Positions 38,101 through 46,276 are shown, numbered from the stretch's first letter. The stretch: 64,000 nucleotides of DNA from Timonella sp031979385 (GCA_031979385.1 DALZEF010000002.1:62001-126000), one strand, 5' to 3'. Made by a program: numbers and translations. The notes: generated by a model not told the origin, from the sequence alone.

Positions 38101-38943
38101 CTCGTAGGCTGCGACGAACTCCGCGAAGTCCATCGTGTCCGCGTTCTTGATTGCCGGTACGAGGAGTTGACGAGTGCCGTCTGGCTTTTGAATGTCGATT
38201 GCCAGACCAAGGTTGACGTGGGCCGGGCTGGTCAGGGTGGGCTTGCCGTCAACGATTGAGTAGGACGCGTTCATTGACGGCATCTCGCGCAGTGCCTCCA
38301 CGAGCGCGTAGCCGATGATGTGCGTGAACGACACCTTGCCACCGCGGGTGCGCACGAGGTGATTGTTGATGACGATGCGGTTGTCCACCATGAGCTTGGC
38401 TGGAATGGCGCGAACCGAGGTTGCGGTAGGCACTTCAAGGCTGGCGTCCATGTTCTTGATCAGGCGAGCCGCTGGACCGCGGAGGGTCTCAACGTTGTCC
38501 GGCTCGTTCTCGATGATCTGCTCTGCGCGACGTTGACCCTCGTGCGCGTATGGAGCGGTTGCTGGTTGTGCGGTTGCGACGGGGCGGTCTGCTGGGTTGA
38601 CCGATTGTGGAATCGGGTGGGAAGCCGACGGCGCTGCGCTGGTAGTGGCCGGTGTTTGCGGGGTGCTGGTCACGGTTGGAGCCTCAGAAGCAGTTGTGGT
38701 GGAGATGGTTGGCGGCGTGGGTGGTACGGGGGCAGTTTCCGGTTCGCTTGGTTGCGAGGGGGTCTGCTCCGTTGTGGGTGTGAAGTCTTCGAAGAACTCC
38801 GCCCATGCGGGATCAACAGAGCTCTTGTCGGCGAGGTATTGGCTGTATAGCTCTTCCACGAGCCATTCGTTTGCGCCAAATTCGCCGCCGTGATTGCCGA
38901 TCGTCGTTGAATCAGCCTTTGAGGACACTGAGGGATCGCCCAC
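35125..38943 (-). CDS. kgd: Multifunctional 2-oxoglutarate dehydrogenase E1/E2 protein (Kgd/OdhA)
   Basis: 1272 residues, normal for the fused actinobacterial enzyme. The N-terminal ODH segment (NEWLVEELYSQYLADKSSVD) is followed by a Pro/Thr/Ala-rich linker (about 55-140). An E2-type acyltransferase domain without lipoyl domain covers about 150-390, with the catalytic segment TSTYDHRIIQGAQSGDFLRL. E1 domain from about 430: HRGRLNVLANIAGKSYSQIF, HGDAAFAGQGVVMEVLNLSR (thiamine-diphosphate region) and INNQIGFTTAP. C-terminal: HGYEGQGPDHSSARIERFLQ. It works with a separate E3, and in Corynebacteriales is inhibited by an FHA protein. Single-gene transcript by its terminator. Confidence 0.97.
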   Translation of the reverse strand: MGDPSVSSKADSTTIGNHGGEFGANEWLVEELYSQYLADKSSVDPAWAEFFEDFTPTTEQTPSQPSEPETAPVPPTPPTISTTTASEAPTVTSTPQTPATTSAAPSASHPIPQSVNPADRPVATAQPATAPYAHEGQRRAEQIIENEPDNVETLRGPAARLIKNMDASLEVPTATSVRAIPAKLMVDNRIVINNHLVRTRGGKVSFTHIIGYALVEALREMPSMNASYSIVDGKPTLTSPAHVNLGLAIDIQKPDGTRQLLVPAIKNADTMDFAEFVAAYEGVVRKARNGKLGVEDFQGVTVSLTNPGTIGTVHSVPRLMKGQGAIIGVGAMDYPAEFAGASSEQLARMGISKVLTLTSTYDHRIIQGAQSGDFLRLIHNKLLGLDDFYDRLFIALRVPYEPVRWVQDNTVDAEDEAEKPARIAELIHAYRSRGHFMAETDPLSYRQRKHADLDVQTHGLTLWDLDRTFPTRGFGGKSKMKLRDILGLLRDAYCRTIGVEYMHIADRTQRKWLQAKLEAPYERTPHDEQLRILRRLNAAEAFETFLQTKFVGQKRFSLEGSESIIPLLDEILTGAAESGLDEVSIGMAHRGRLNVLANIAGKSYSQIFQEFEGNLDPRTYQGSGDVKYHLGTEGTFTAESGETTKVSLAANPSHLEAVDPVLEGIVRAKQDRIDLGGDGFSVLPILVHGDAAFAGQGVVMEVLNLSRLRGYNTGGTIHVIINNQIGFTTAPANSRSTFYSTDVAKGYQVPIFHVNGDDPEAVVRVARLAFEYREEFNQDVIIDMISYRRRGHNEGDDPSMTQPLMYNLIENMRSVRKLYTETLVARGDISLETAEEVLQDYQAQLERVFTETRSDDFQPSTETDQIHGLERPESQREDAGTMVGWQTAVPQFMLDRIGEAHLHAPAGFTVHPKLQQLMERRNKMVKEGGIDWGFAEILAFGTLVMEGTPVRLAGQDSRRGTFVQRHAVLHDRNTGAEWTPLLYLSADQAKFWVYDSSLSEYACLGFEYGYSVERPDALVLWEAQFGDFVNGAQTVIDEFISSAEQKWSQNSSVVMLLPHGYEGQGPDHSSARIERFLQLCAEDNMTIAHPSSPANYFHLLRRQAYDRPRRPLVVMTPKSMLRLRAAASSPQEFTSGTFREVIGDATAQSRVAQGGTVDRVILTAGKVYYDLLAQAQKNNDERVAFVRLEQLYPLKTDQIREALAPFGDAEVVWVQDEPENQGAWPFLALNLPEQLGRKISVVARPASASPAVGTAKIHKQEQTSLIERALAR

Positions 38944-39310
38944 TTTCGCCTAGATTGCCCGCCAGTATGTGACGGCTATCCCTACAAGGTTAGGGCCAAA
39001 AGGCCCGTGGATGTGACTGCGGAAGTGCATGTGGACATCGGCTGGTTTGACCTGCCGCTCTGGGGGTTGGCGGGTGGTAAAACGTTGGCAATAGTGGGTT
39101 TGCCACGGGGTAAATTAACCCCGGTTTTGCCCTAGGTGAGGTATGGATTGTGCCGTGGGTCTCAGGTTTCGTTTACCAAGGGTCGCTTGTTCGCTTTCAG
39201 CGAACTTGAGGGTGGGTTGGGCTAGTCGCCTCCAGGGGAAAACTTCCACCTGTGCGATGGCGAGTGGAAAACATCCCACTCCCCAAGGGTTTGCGTTCCT
39301 GTGTCCCGCA
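38944..39310. other. Hairpin-rich non-coding interval upstream of kgd
   Basis: No supported ORF. Three small hairpins are visible on the plus strand: CGGGGT-AAATTA-ACCCCG (39106-39123, followed by GTTTT), GTTCGCT-TTC-AGCGAAC (39189-39205) and GAGTGG-AAAACATC-CCACTC near 39262. Together with PAL-B copy 2 just downstream this could hold an unannotated small RNA. The kgd promoter should be in the first 100 bp. Confidence 0.35.
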
Positions 39311-39379
39311 GTCGGTGGGGCCAAAATAGGCCGGGTATGCGTATAAAGGTTGCGTATGCGGACCATTTTCGCCCCATCG
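39311..39379. repeat. PAL-B palindromic repeat, copy 2 (upstream of kgd, after ABC permease)
   Basis: Outer arms TCGGTGGGG (39311-39319) and CCCCATCGG (39371-39379) pair with two wobbles. The inner helix uses GGCCGGGTATGCG (39328-39340) and CGTATGCGGACC (39352-39363). The right linker again contains TTTTCG. Confidence 0.6.
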
Positions 39380-39450
39380 GATGGCGCAGGATTTGCGACG
39401 ACCCTGCCGCGTTCCAGCCCTGTCTTAACGTCTGGCAGGGCGGATGAGAA

Positions 39451-39480
39451 AGCGCCCGGCCCTCAGCAGGGGCGGGCGCT
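39451..39480 (-). terminator. Terminator of the ABC transporter operon
   Basis: AGCGCCCG (39451-39458) pairs with CGGGCGCT (39473-39480), with GCCC/GGGC pairing inside. On the minus strand the stem is followed by TTTCTC. Confidence 0.6.
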
Positions 39481-39506
39481 CTCGCGGGTTGTGCGGGAGG
39501 GGAGGG

Positions 39507-40310
39507 TCAACTGATATCGCTGCGCAGTGTGGACACGCGACCAATCGCCGCAAGCACCACGATGTACGCGAGCATCACGGCGATGGCCGAGGCTATGGGC
39601 AGCGGAGTGGCACCGCTCATCGTGTCGTATATGCTGCCGCCCGCGATCGCGTCTCCAACTGCACCGGGCAGGAACCGGGCAGCGCCCTCGGTGCTGGTCC
39701 AGTTGGGGAGCAGCATGCGCAAGATGGGCTCAATGAGCTGTGTGAAGGCGATCAGGATCACCACAGCCGTAACCTGGTTGGTCAGTACCGAGCCCAAGGC
39801 GACACCGAAGATGAGCCACAGGGTCAACGTCAGCACCGATCGGCCGATGATTCCCCAGGCATAACTGGTGTCGAGTTGCGGTGACACATCGCCGAGCGAC
39901 AGGATAAGCGCACCGAAGCCAACGCATGCGAAGGTTCCCACCGCACCGTACAGGATGCCGAGCGGAACTCCCGAGATCAGTTTGGCGGTCAGGAGCTTGG
40001 TGCGATTGGGAGTCGCGATGACGGTGGGCGTGATGGTCTTGTGCCGGAACTCTCCAGCGATGGACATGACACCGATGAGTGCAGGGAAGATGTATCCCAT
40101 CGACGCCGCCACCGTGTAAACGCTTTGCGGTGCCAGGGTTGGGTCCATGACCATGTCGGGATCGCCGGTGGAGACCGCATCGCCGAAAGCGAACATGAAG
40201 GCGAAGGCGCTCGCGTTCATGGCCATGTAGCCGACCATGACGAGCAGTAGCACCCACCACATGCGGGTTGAAACGAACTTGCGGTATTCGGACTTCAGCA
40301 GGTTGATCAT
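39507..40310 (-). CDS. ABC-2 type transporter permease
   Basis: 267 residues with six hydrophobic helices. The start MINLLKSEYRKFVSTRMWWV is typical of ABC-2 permeases that pair with a single ATPase; helices continue with YIFPALIGVMSIAGEFRHKT, the family's conserved E-F/Y-R-H/x-K-T segment after the second helix. The start overlaps the ATPase gene (40307-40310). Substrate is unknown; similar pairs export lipids, lantibiotics or daunorubicin-like drugs. Confidence 0.88.
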   Translation of the reverse strand: MINLLKSEYRKFVSTRMWWVLLLVMVGYMAMNASAFAFMFAFGDAVSTGDPDMVMDPTLAPQSVYTVAASMGYIFPALIGVMSIAGEFRHKTITPTVIATPNRTKLLTAKLISGVPLGILYGAVGTFACVGFGALILSLGDVSPQLDTSYAWGIIGRSVLTLTLWLIFGVALGSVLTNQVTAVVILIAFTQLIEPILRMLLPNWTSTEGAARFLPGAVGDAIAGGSIYDTMSGATPLPIASAIAVMLAYIVVLAAIGRVSTLRSDIS

Positions 40311-41311
40311 CGCTGGGTACCTCCGTTGTCCTGCGTCGGGGTGTTTTCGGCTGAAGGGTCACCGGAGGGAGGTGCGAGATCTGCGGGAACCACTGGAGCG
40401 CCTACCGGTGGTGCGGTAGGCAGTGGGCTGGTCAACCGGAAGAAGAAGTCCTCAAGCGATTCGGTGCGGTCGGACAGTTCGTGCAGTTCAATGCCAGAAC
40501 TGAAGGCTGCGGTTCCGACGGCGGCCGTTCGTAGATCCGACACATCAAAAGCGCCATTGGCGTACTCGAACACCCAGTGATTGGCGCGAGCGAGTTGTGC
40601 AAAGGCATCCCCGTTGGGGGTGACAACGCGGGTCTTCGGGCGGGCCGCCGTGTGGAGTTCGCTGATGGGGTTGGCGTATCGCAACTGACCGTTGGCGATG
40701 ATGATCACGTCATCCACGCTCTGCTGGACCTCGGACAGGATGTGGCTGGACACGAGAACCGTCACCCCGTCGGCAGCGAGTTGGCGGAGGAAGTCGCGCA
40801 GCCAGCGAATGCCCATGGGGTCGAGTCCGTTCGCGGGCTCATCGAGGATCAGGTAGCGCGGGTCGCCGAGTAGCGCGGTGGCGAGGGCGAGACGTTGACG
40901 CATCCCAAGGGAATAGCCGCCAACTCGTTGGTTTTTCGCCTCCTTCAGGTCAACGAGTTCCAAGAGTTCGTCCACGCGCTTGTTGCTGGCACCCGCGAGC
41001 GGTGCATAGGTGCGCAGGTGGTCGCGGGCTGTGCGCCCAGGATGGAAACTCGAGGCCTCGAGTGCCGCACCAACCACGGTTAGCGGGTCGGCTAGTTCGG
41101 TGTAGTACTTGCTGCCGATTCGTGCGGTGCCCGAGGTGGGGCGGGTGAGCCCGAGGAGCATTCGCAGTGTTGTGGTTTTGCCTGAACCGTTGGGGCCAAG
41201 GAAGCCGGTGACACGTCCGGGTTGGACAGTAAACGAGAGGTTGTCAACGGCGCGCTTGGTCCCAAAGCTCTTAGACAGGGAGTCAAAGATTATGGGTGCG
41301 CTAGTGGTCAT
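40307..41311 (-). CDS. ABC transporter ATP-binding protein
   Basis: 334 residues. Walker A GPNGSGKTT near 39, signature LGMRQRLALATALLGDP near 134-150 (the canonical LSGGQ reads YSLGMRQ, common in this drug/lantibiotic-type subfamily), Walker B YLILDEPANGLDP near 153. A C-terminal extension after 300 is Pro-rich and disordered. It is coupled to the permease by a 4-bp overlap and lies just downstream of a two-component system on the same strand, which could control it. Confidence 0.93.
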   Translation of the reverse strand: MTTSAPIIFDSLSKSFGTKRAVDNLSFTVQPGRVTGFLGPNGSGKTTTLRMLLGLTRPTSGTARIGSKYYTELADPLTVVGAALEASSFHPGRTARDHLRTYAPLAGASNKRVDELLELVDLKEAKNQRVGGYSLGMRQRLALATALLGDPRYLILDEPANGLDPMGIRWLRDFLRQLAADGVTVLVSSHILSEVQQSVDDVIIIANGQLRYANPISELHTAARPKTRVVTPNGDAFAQLARANHWVFEYANGAFDVSDLRTAAVGTAAFSSGIELHELSDRTESLEDFFFRLTSPLPTAPPVGAPVVPADLAPPSGDPSAENTPTQDNGGTQR

Positions 41312-41352
41312 ACCGCTAACCCTATAGTTATAGGCCCACTAGAACAAGTTTA

Positions 41353-42453
41353 TTATGTGATCTGATCGTCATTCGAAACGGGCGGCACGAAAACCCGGGG
41401 GAGACGCACCTCGATCCGGGCACCGTGCACGGAATCGAGCGCGCACACCGTCCCGCCGTGCAGATCCACGGCCCAACGCACGATCGCCAAACCAATACCC
41501 GTGCCGCCGGAGGTCGGGTGATTCACCGTGAAATTATTGGTGCCACCACGCGTGAAACGCTGGAAGATCCGCTCGCGGTCTTCCTTGGAGATGCCGGGGC
41601 CGTCATCCGTGAACTCAAGAACGATCTCCTCCTCTTCCTTGCGCGCAACCACTGCAACCTTGCCACCGTATGGGGAGTGGCGGATCGAGTTCTGGACCAG
41701 ATTGGTCACGATCTGGCGGAGTCGCTCGGGATCGGATGCGATGGTGAGATCCTCGGGTTCAACGTCCACGATGAAATCGATGTTTTTGCCCGCGTCAAGC
41801 ATGGTCAGCGCGCCGACCGCGTCATCGAGGAATTCTATGAGGTCAATCTCAGTAACCCGCAACGAGGCTGCACCAGCCTCAAGACGCGAGAGGTCCAGCA
41901 GATAGGAGATCAACCGAGAAAGCCTCTCGGTTTGAACGAGCGCAGTATTGAGGGTTGCGGGAGAAGGCTCGACCACCCCGTCCACGAGGTTTTCGAGTTG
42001 GGCGTGCAAGGCCGCAACCGGGGTGCGTAACTCATGCGACACGTTGGCGATGACATCTCGCCGGATCTGGTCGGCCTGTGCGATCTCCTCGGTCATTGAA
42101 TTAAAGGCAGACGCCAACTGGCCAACCTCGTCACGGGAGGTTGCCCGTACGCGCTGGGTGTAGTCACCGGAAGCCATCGCCTGCACCGCTGCGGTCATGT
42201 CGCGCAGCGGCGAGGTCATCCCACGAGACAGTGGCAGCGTCAATGCAAGCGACAAGATGATCGCCATGGGGAAAGTCTTGGTGGGTCCAAGCCCGTTACG
42301 CAGCCCGGCCCACGTAATCAACGCAGAGAGGGTTACCGACACCACGACCACGGCTGAGAGTTTGAACTTCATCGACCGTGCACGGTCGAGTGGCCGAACA
42401 TCCGGCAGCGACGGGATGCGGGAACCTAAACGATGGGGGTCGGGTGCGCTCAC
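41353..42453 (-). CDS. Sensor histidine kinase
   Basis: 366 residues. Two helices close together (SAVVVVSVTLSALITWAGL, about 33-52, and FPMAIILSLALTLPLS, about 61-76) leave almost no extracytoplasmic loop, so it probably senses a membrane or intramembrane signal, as in kinases that partner ABC exporters. HAMP is at about 78-130; His140 lies in NVSHELRTPVAAL. N box (NLVQNSIRHSPYGG), G1 (DDGPGI) and G2 (SGGTGIGLAIVRWAVDLHGG) are present. Its start follows the response regulator stop by 2 bp. Candidate control target: the ABC pair downstream. Confidence 0.92.
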   Translation of the reverse strand: MSAPDPHRLGSRIPSLPDVRPLDRARSMKFKLSAVVVVSVTLSALITWAGLRNGLGPTKTFPMAIILSLALTLPLSRGMTSPLRDMTAAVQAMASGDYTQRVRATSRDEVGQLASAFNSMTEEIAQADQIRRDVIANVSHELRTPVAALHAQLENLVDGVVEPSPATLNTALVQTERLSRLISYLLDLSRLEAGAASLRVTEIDLIEFLDDAVGALTMLDAGKNIDFIVDVEPEDLTIASDPERLRQIVTNLVQNSIRHSPYGGKVAVVARKEEEEIVLEFTDDGPGISKEDRERIFQRFTRGGTNNFTVNHPTSGGTGIGLAIVRWAVDLHGGTVCALDSVHGARIEVRLPRVFVPPVSNDDQIT

Positions 42454-42455
42454 GA

Positions 42456-43181
42456 TTACTGTGGTGGCTCGAACGCGTAACCAACGCCGTGCACGGTCCG
42501 GATCAGATCTGATCCGAGCTTGCGGCGCAGCGCCTTGATGTGGGAGTCAACGGTGCGGGTTCCACTCGCGTCCACCCAGTCCCACACCTCGGCGAGGAGG
42601 TGTTCGCGGGTTTGCACAGTCTTGGGGGAACTGGCCAGCATGATGAGCAGTTCAAATTCGGTGGGGGTGAGGTGGATTTCCTCACCGGCGCGGTGTACTC
42701 GGCGTTGAGCGCGGTCAATGACCACGTCACCGACGGTGATGAGCGCTTCGGACTCTGGTGCCTGCGATGCCTGGGCTGCACGGTCAACTCGACGAAGCAG
42801 CGCTTTGAGGCGCGCCACGAGTTCGCGCATGGAGAAGGGCTTGGTCATGTAATCGTCGGCCCCGACACCCAAACCGATCAGCATGTCGGTTTCGTCATCG
42901 CGTGCGGTGAGCATCAGCACGGGGACGGGGCGGTCGGCCTGGATGCGGCGGCATACCTCAAGTCCGTCGATCCCCGGAAGCATCACGTCCAACACGACTG
43001 CATCAGGACGAACCCGGGCGGCCGCGTCGACACCGCTCAAGCCGTCGCGGGCTACCTCGGTGCGCCAACCCTCGGAGGTGAGGCGCTGGGCGATTGCGGT
43101 TGCGATCGCAGGTTCGTCCTCGATAATCAGGATTGTTGCACCAAGTCCCGAAGCGTCGGTTGATTGATTGCCAATAGTCAT
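42456..43181 (-). CDS. OmpR/PhoB-family response regulator
   Basis: 241 residues. Receiver: acidic pocket IIEDEP, phospho-acceptor Asp65 in AVVLDVMLPG, Thr/Lys switch (LTARD, KPFSMREL). Winged-helix domain: ITVGDVVIDRAQRRVHRAGE, LTPTEFELLIMLA, and SGTRTVDSHIKALRRKLGSD. Immediately followed by the kinase gene. It is distinct from MtrA and of unassigned function. Confidence 0.93.
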   Translation of the reverse strand: MTIGNQSTDASGLGATILIIEDEPAIATAIAQRLTSEGWRTEVARDGLSGVDAAARVRPDAVVLDVMLPGIDGLEVCRRIQADRPVPVLMLTARDDETDMLIGLGVGADDYMTKPFSMRELVARLKALLRRVDRAAQASQAPESEALITVGDVVIDRAQRRVHRAGEEIHLTPTEFELLIMLASSPKTVQTREHLLAEVWDWVDASGTRTVDSHIKALRRKLGSDLIRTVHGVGYAFEPPQ

Positions 43182-43365
43182 ACCTCAAACTTTGGCACAT
43201 CTTCCTACCCTTACGCTCGGCAATCACTGAAAACAATCTGTGAAAGTACGGATAAAGATGGGTGGAGTTGGTGAATCGTCGTAAAATTGAGTGTTCGTCC
43301 CGGCGCGCTCCATGCCGGATGGACCGCATAGCGCGCCATAGACCCCTGAGGAGGGCTGTCCCAAC

Positions 43366-44829
43366 GTGGGCGATTGGTTCAACGTAATCTTTGGTGTCCT
43401 GCTGACAGCGGGGACCGCGGTTTTTGTCGCGACTGAGTTCTCGCTCGTCACAATCGACTCCGCAACTCTCGGGGACGACGACGATGCGGAGGAAGACAGT
43501 CCCGGCTCGAGGGGAACAGGCGCCGCTGGGACCGTAACCAGTACGCGAGACGTCACCGGCTCGTCGGCAATGAAGAAGAAAGCCGACTGGCGTACCCGCA
43601 TCCTACGCAACAGCCTCAAGCACCTGTCCACCGAGTTGTCGTCGTCCCAAGTGGGCATCACATTGACGACGATTCTGCTGGGTTACACCGCGCAGCCGGC
43701 GCTTGCGCGGCTGCTTTCCGACGCGTTTGGTGCCTCGCCCGCAACGGCTGCGTTCTCGGGGGTGATCGCGGGAGCAATTGCGTTTATCGTGGTCAACCTG
43801 TTCTCGATGCTGTTCGGTGAACTAGTGCCCAAGAACTTCGCGCTGAGCGCGCCGCTTGGCACAGCACGTCTGGTCGCACCCATCCAACGCGTGTTCACGA
43901 TCGCCGCGAAGCCCGTCATCTCCGTGTTGAACGGCAGCGCGAACGCAATCCTGCGGCGTATGGGCATTGAACCCAAGGAAGAGTTGTCGAGCGCGCGCTC
44001 TCCGCGCGAACTGGCTTTTCTGGTGCAGCGTTCCGCGGAACAGGGCACCCTTGACGTGTCCGTTGCGCAACTCATCACCAACGCAGTCGACTTCGAGGAA
44101 CTCACCGCCGCTGACGTCATGACGGACCGCATGCGCATGCAGGTGCTCTCCAAGGAGAGCACCGCGCAGGACGTCATCGACTGTGCGCGGGATACCGGCC
44201 ACTCCCGTTTCCCGGTCATCGGCGAATCGCGCGACGACATCCTCGGATTCGTTCACCTGCGCCGTGCCGTCTCCGTGCCGTATGACAAGCGTGCGACGGT
44301 ACCCGCGATGGCCATTGTCGACGAGGCCCCACAGGTCCCTGAAACCGTCACCCTGGGTGCGCTGCTCGTTGAGTTGCGTGGGTTTGGGCAGCAGATGGCT
44401 GTGGTGGTCGATGAATACGGGGGAACCGCCGGAATCGTGACTCTTGAGGACGTCATCGAGGAGCTTGTGGGCGATGTGGCCGACGAGCATGATGCTCGCC
44501 GCTCCGGTGTGCTGCTTGCCAACGACGGAACCTGGGGTTTGCCGGGTCTGCTCCGCCCAGATGAACTGACCGAGCGCACCGGCATCATGGTGCCGCAGTC
44601 GGACGACTACGAAACCTTAGGTGGGCTCATCATGGCCGAACTCGGACAAGTGCCTGTTGTGGGCAGCGTCGTGCGAGTTCCAGCCTCGCGGACCGGGTCT
44701 CATGAGACCGCGGGGGTTGCCGCTCTGCGGGTCGAGGCGATGGATGGGCGTCGAGTCGAACGGGTACGCCTGCGATTGGAGAACGGCGTTGCCGCGCCTC
44801 GTTCCATCCGAGCGGAGGTGCTGCGATGA
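43366..44829 (+). CDS. CNNM/CorC-type membrane protein with CBS pair (hemolysin family), first of two
   Basis: 487 residues from GTG 43366, with GAGGAGG upstream. A DUF21/CNNM membrane domain covers about 1-210: first helix FNVIFGVLLTAGTAVFVATE, and later SSSQVGITLTTILLGYTAQP. Between these, residues about 35-75 form an acidic and Ser/Thr-rich stretch (DDDDAEEDSPGS ... DVTGSSAMKKK) that is extra relative to the family. Two CBS domains follow (ADVMTDRMRMQVL to GFVHLRRAV, and MAVVVDEYGGTAGIVTLEDV), then the CorC_HlyC domain. These proteins are linked to Mg2+ or other divalent metal efflux; the hemolysin name is historical. Coupled to the next gene by a 4-bp overlap. Confidence 0.88.
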   Translation: MGDWFNVIFGVLLTAGTAVFVATEFSLVTIDSATLGDDDDAEEDSPGSRGTGAAGTVTSTRDVTGSSAMKKKADWRTRILRNSLKHLSTELSSSQVGITLTTILLGYTAQPALARLLSDAFGASPATAAFSGVIAGAIAFIVVNLFSMLFGELVPKNFALSAPLGTARLVAPIQRVFTIAAKPVISVLNGSANAILRRMGIEPKEELSSARSPRELAFLVQRSAEQGTLDVSVAQLITNAVDFEELTAADVMTDRMRMQVLSKESTAQDVIDCARDTGHSRFPVIGESRDDILGFVHLRRAVSVPYDKRATVPAMAIVDEAPQVPETVTLGALLVELRGFGQQMAVVVDEYGGTAGIVTLEDVIEELVGDVADEHDARRSGVLLANDGTWGLPGLLRPDELTERTGIMVPQSDDYETLGGLIMAELGQVPVVGSVVRVPASRTGSHETAGVAALRVEAMDGRRVERVRLRLENGVAAPRSIRAEVLR

Positions 44830-45857
44830 GCGTTGAGCTGGCTCTCGTTATCGGTGTGCTGCTTCTTGCAGGGAACGCGTTCTTCGTGGGTGCGGAATTC
44901 GCTATCCTGTCCGCACGCCGCAGCGCGATGGAACCCCTGGCCGCCGCGGGGAACGTACGCGCCAAAACGGTGATCTCGGCGATGGAGCATGTGTCCCTCA
45001 TGCTTGCTGCCTGCCAGGTCGGTGTGACAGTCTGCTCTGTCGGACTGGGGTCAGTGGCCGAGCCAGCGATAGCCCGTTCTATCGAACCGCTGCTTGACTC
45101 GATGGGTGTACCGCATGCCTTCGTGCACCCCATCGCCTTTGTGATCGCACTCGTTATCGTTGTGTACCTGCACGTAGTGATCGGCGAGATGGTTCCCAAG
45201 AACATGTCGGTCTCGCACCCCGACCGTTCGGTGCTGCTGTTTGGGCCACCACTGGTATGGTTCGCGCGGCTGGTCAAGCCTCTGATCTACGTGCTCAACT
45301 GGTTCGCCAACCACTTTGTACGCTGGTCTGGAATTGAACCCAAGGATGAGGTGGCCTCCTCGTACACCGCCGAGGAAGTGCAGTTCATTGTGGAGCACTC
45401 ACAGGCCCAAGGGGTCATCTCCGACGATCAAGGTCTGCTGTCCGGCGCACTTGAGTTCTCTGAGAAGAGCGCGGGCGATGTCATGATCCGGCCCGCCGAT
45501 CTCACTGTTCTCGAACCCGGGTTCACGCCAGCCGAGGTGGAACATCTCGTGGCGCGAACTGGATTCAGCAGATTCCCGATTTTGTCCGACGGTCAAGAGG
45601 TGATTGGCTACATCCACCTCAAAGACGTGCTCTACGCGGGGGAGGCACTGCGCGATACACCTGTTGAGCGATTCCGCTATCGCTCCCTCGCGGTGAGCCG
45701 CGTGGGTGACGAGGTCGAAGATGTGCTCATAGCCATGCAGCATTCGGGAGCCCACCTCTCGCGGGTCATGGAGAGCGGGACACTCGTCGGCGTCATCTTC
45801 CTCGAGGACATTCTTGAGGAACTCATCGGCGAGGTCCGTGACGCGATGCAGCGTTGA
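44826..45857 (+). CDS. CNNM/CorC-type membrane protein with CBS pair, second of two
   Basis: 343 residues. CNNM domain with helices at 3-25 (ELALVIGVLLLAGNAFFVGA EFA), 55-75 and 95-120, and the pattern GEMVPKNMSVSHPDRSV. CBS pair near 210-330 (GDVMIRPADLTVLEPG, SRFPILSDGQEVIGYIHLKD, SGTLVGVIFLEDILEELIGE). It ends directly after the CBS pair, without the C-terminal CorC domain of its neighbour, so the two probably form a heteromer, as in other Actinobacteria where they occur as a pair. Confidence 0.9.
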   Translation: MSVELALVIGVLLLAGNAFFVGAEFAILSARRSAMEPLAAAGNVRAKTVISAMEHVSLMLAACQVGVTVCSVGLGSVAEPAIARSIEPLLDSMGVPHAFVHPIAFVIALVIVVYLHVVIGEMVPKNMSVSHPDRSVLLFGPPLVWFARLVKPLIYVLNWFANHFVRWSGIEPKDEVASSYTAEEVQFIVEHSQAQGVISDDQGLLSGALEFSEKSAGDVMIRPADLTVLEPGFTPAEVEHLVARTGFSRFPILSDGQEVIGYIHLKDVLYAGEALRDTPVERFRYRSLAVSRVGDEVEDVLIAMQHSGAHLSRVMESGTLVGVIFLEDILEELIGEVRDAMQR

Positions 45858-46099
45858 TGGACTGACCGGCTGGCCGCAGGTTCCGTGCCTCAGCCTGCAC
45901 CGGGCCCGAGTGGCATGGGCGAGGCTTACGTCAGAAACCCTGTGGCTCCGGCCGCCAGCGTTCATGGGGTGTTACCTAAGACACACTCGGCGGGCACCAT
46001 GTGGTCGCCTGCGGGTTGTCTATGGCTTGACGTGCGGCGAGGTATTAGGGCTTATCGGATGGGGTGTTTCACCCATTAGTATTTTTTGAGTTGGAAGGG
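45858..46099. other. Non-coding interval after the CNNM pair
   Basis: No supported ORF. A weak hairpin ATGGGGTG-TTT-CACCCAT (46059-46076) lies ten bases before six Ts (46082-46087) and may end the CNNM transcript. Nothing else recognised. Confidence 0.35.
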
Positions 46100-46128
46100 T
46101 TGGATTACGCCTTTAACTTGGATATGCT
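46100..46128 (+). promoter_or_regulatory. Probable promoter of the carboxypeptidase gene
   Basis: TTGGAT (46100-46105), a 17-bp spacer, TATGCT (46123-46128). Predicted start near 46135 would give a leader of about 140 nt. Confidence 0.5.
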
Positions 46129-46135
46129 TCTTGAG

Positions 46136-46270
46136 GTATTCAGGCGGCATCGTGCTGGTTGGGTCTATTCCTCCGCCAAGGAAACCTAGCCGGGTCAGTG
46201 TCAGTTACCCTGCGACATCTGCGAGATGAACCATGCTCGTTGCGTCGCATCTGACGGAGTCCTTAAGGGA
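46136..46270 (+). promoter_or_regulatory. Structured leader, possible ydaO-type (c-di-AMP) riboswitch
   Basis: The long leader of a wall-peptidase gene contains GCCGGGTCAG (46189-46198) followed by GTCAGTTACCCTGCGAC (46201-46217), which resembles the conserved 3' part of ydaO riboswitches (CCG..CAGCTAACC.CGTAGGC), and a TGCGAC/GTCGCA pairing downstream. Such riboswitches often precede wall hydrolase genes in Actinobacteria. The match is partial. Confidence 0.35.
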
Positions 46271-46276
46271 GAACAC

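Noticed and set aside
43366..45857. Hemolysin toxin genes
   Set aside because: The family name is historical; CNNM and CBS/CorC domains indicate membrane ion-transport-type proteins, with no sign of a toxin.
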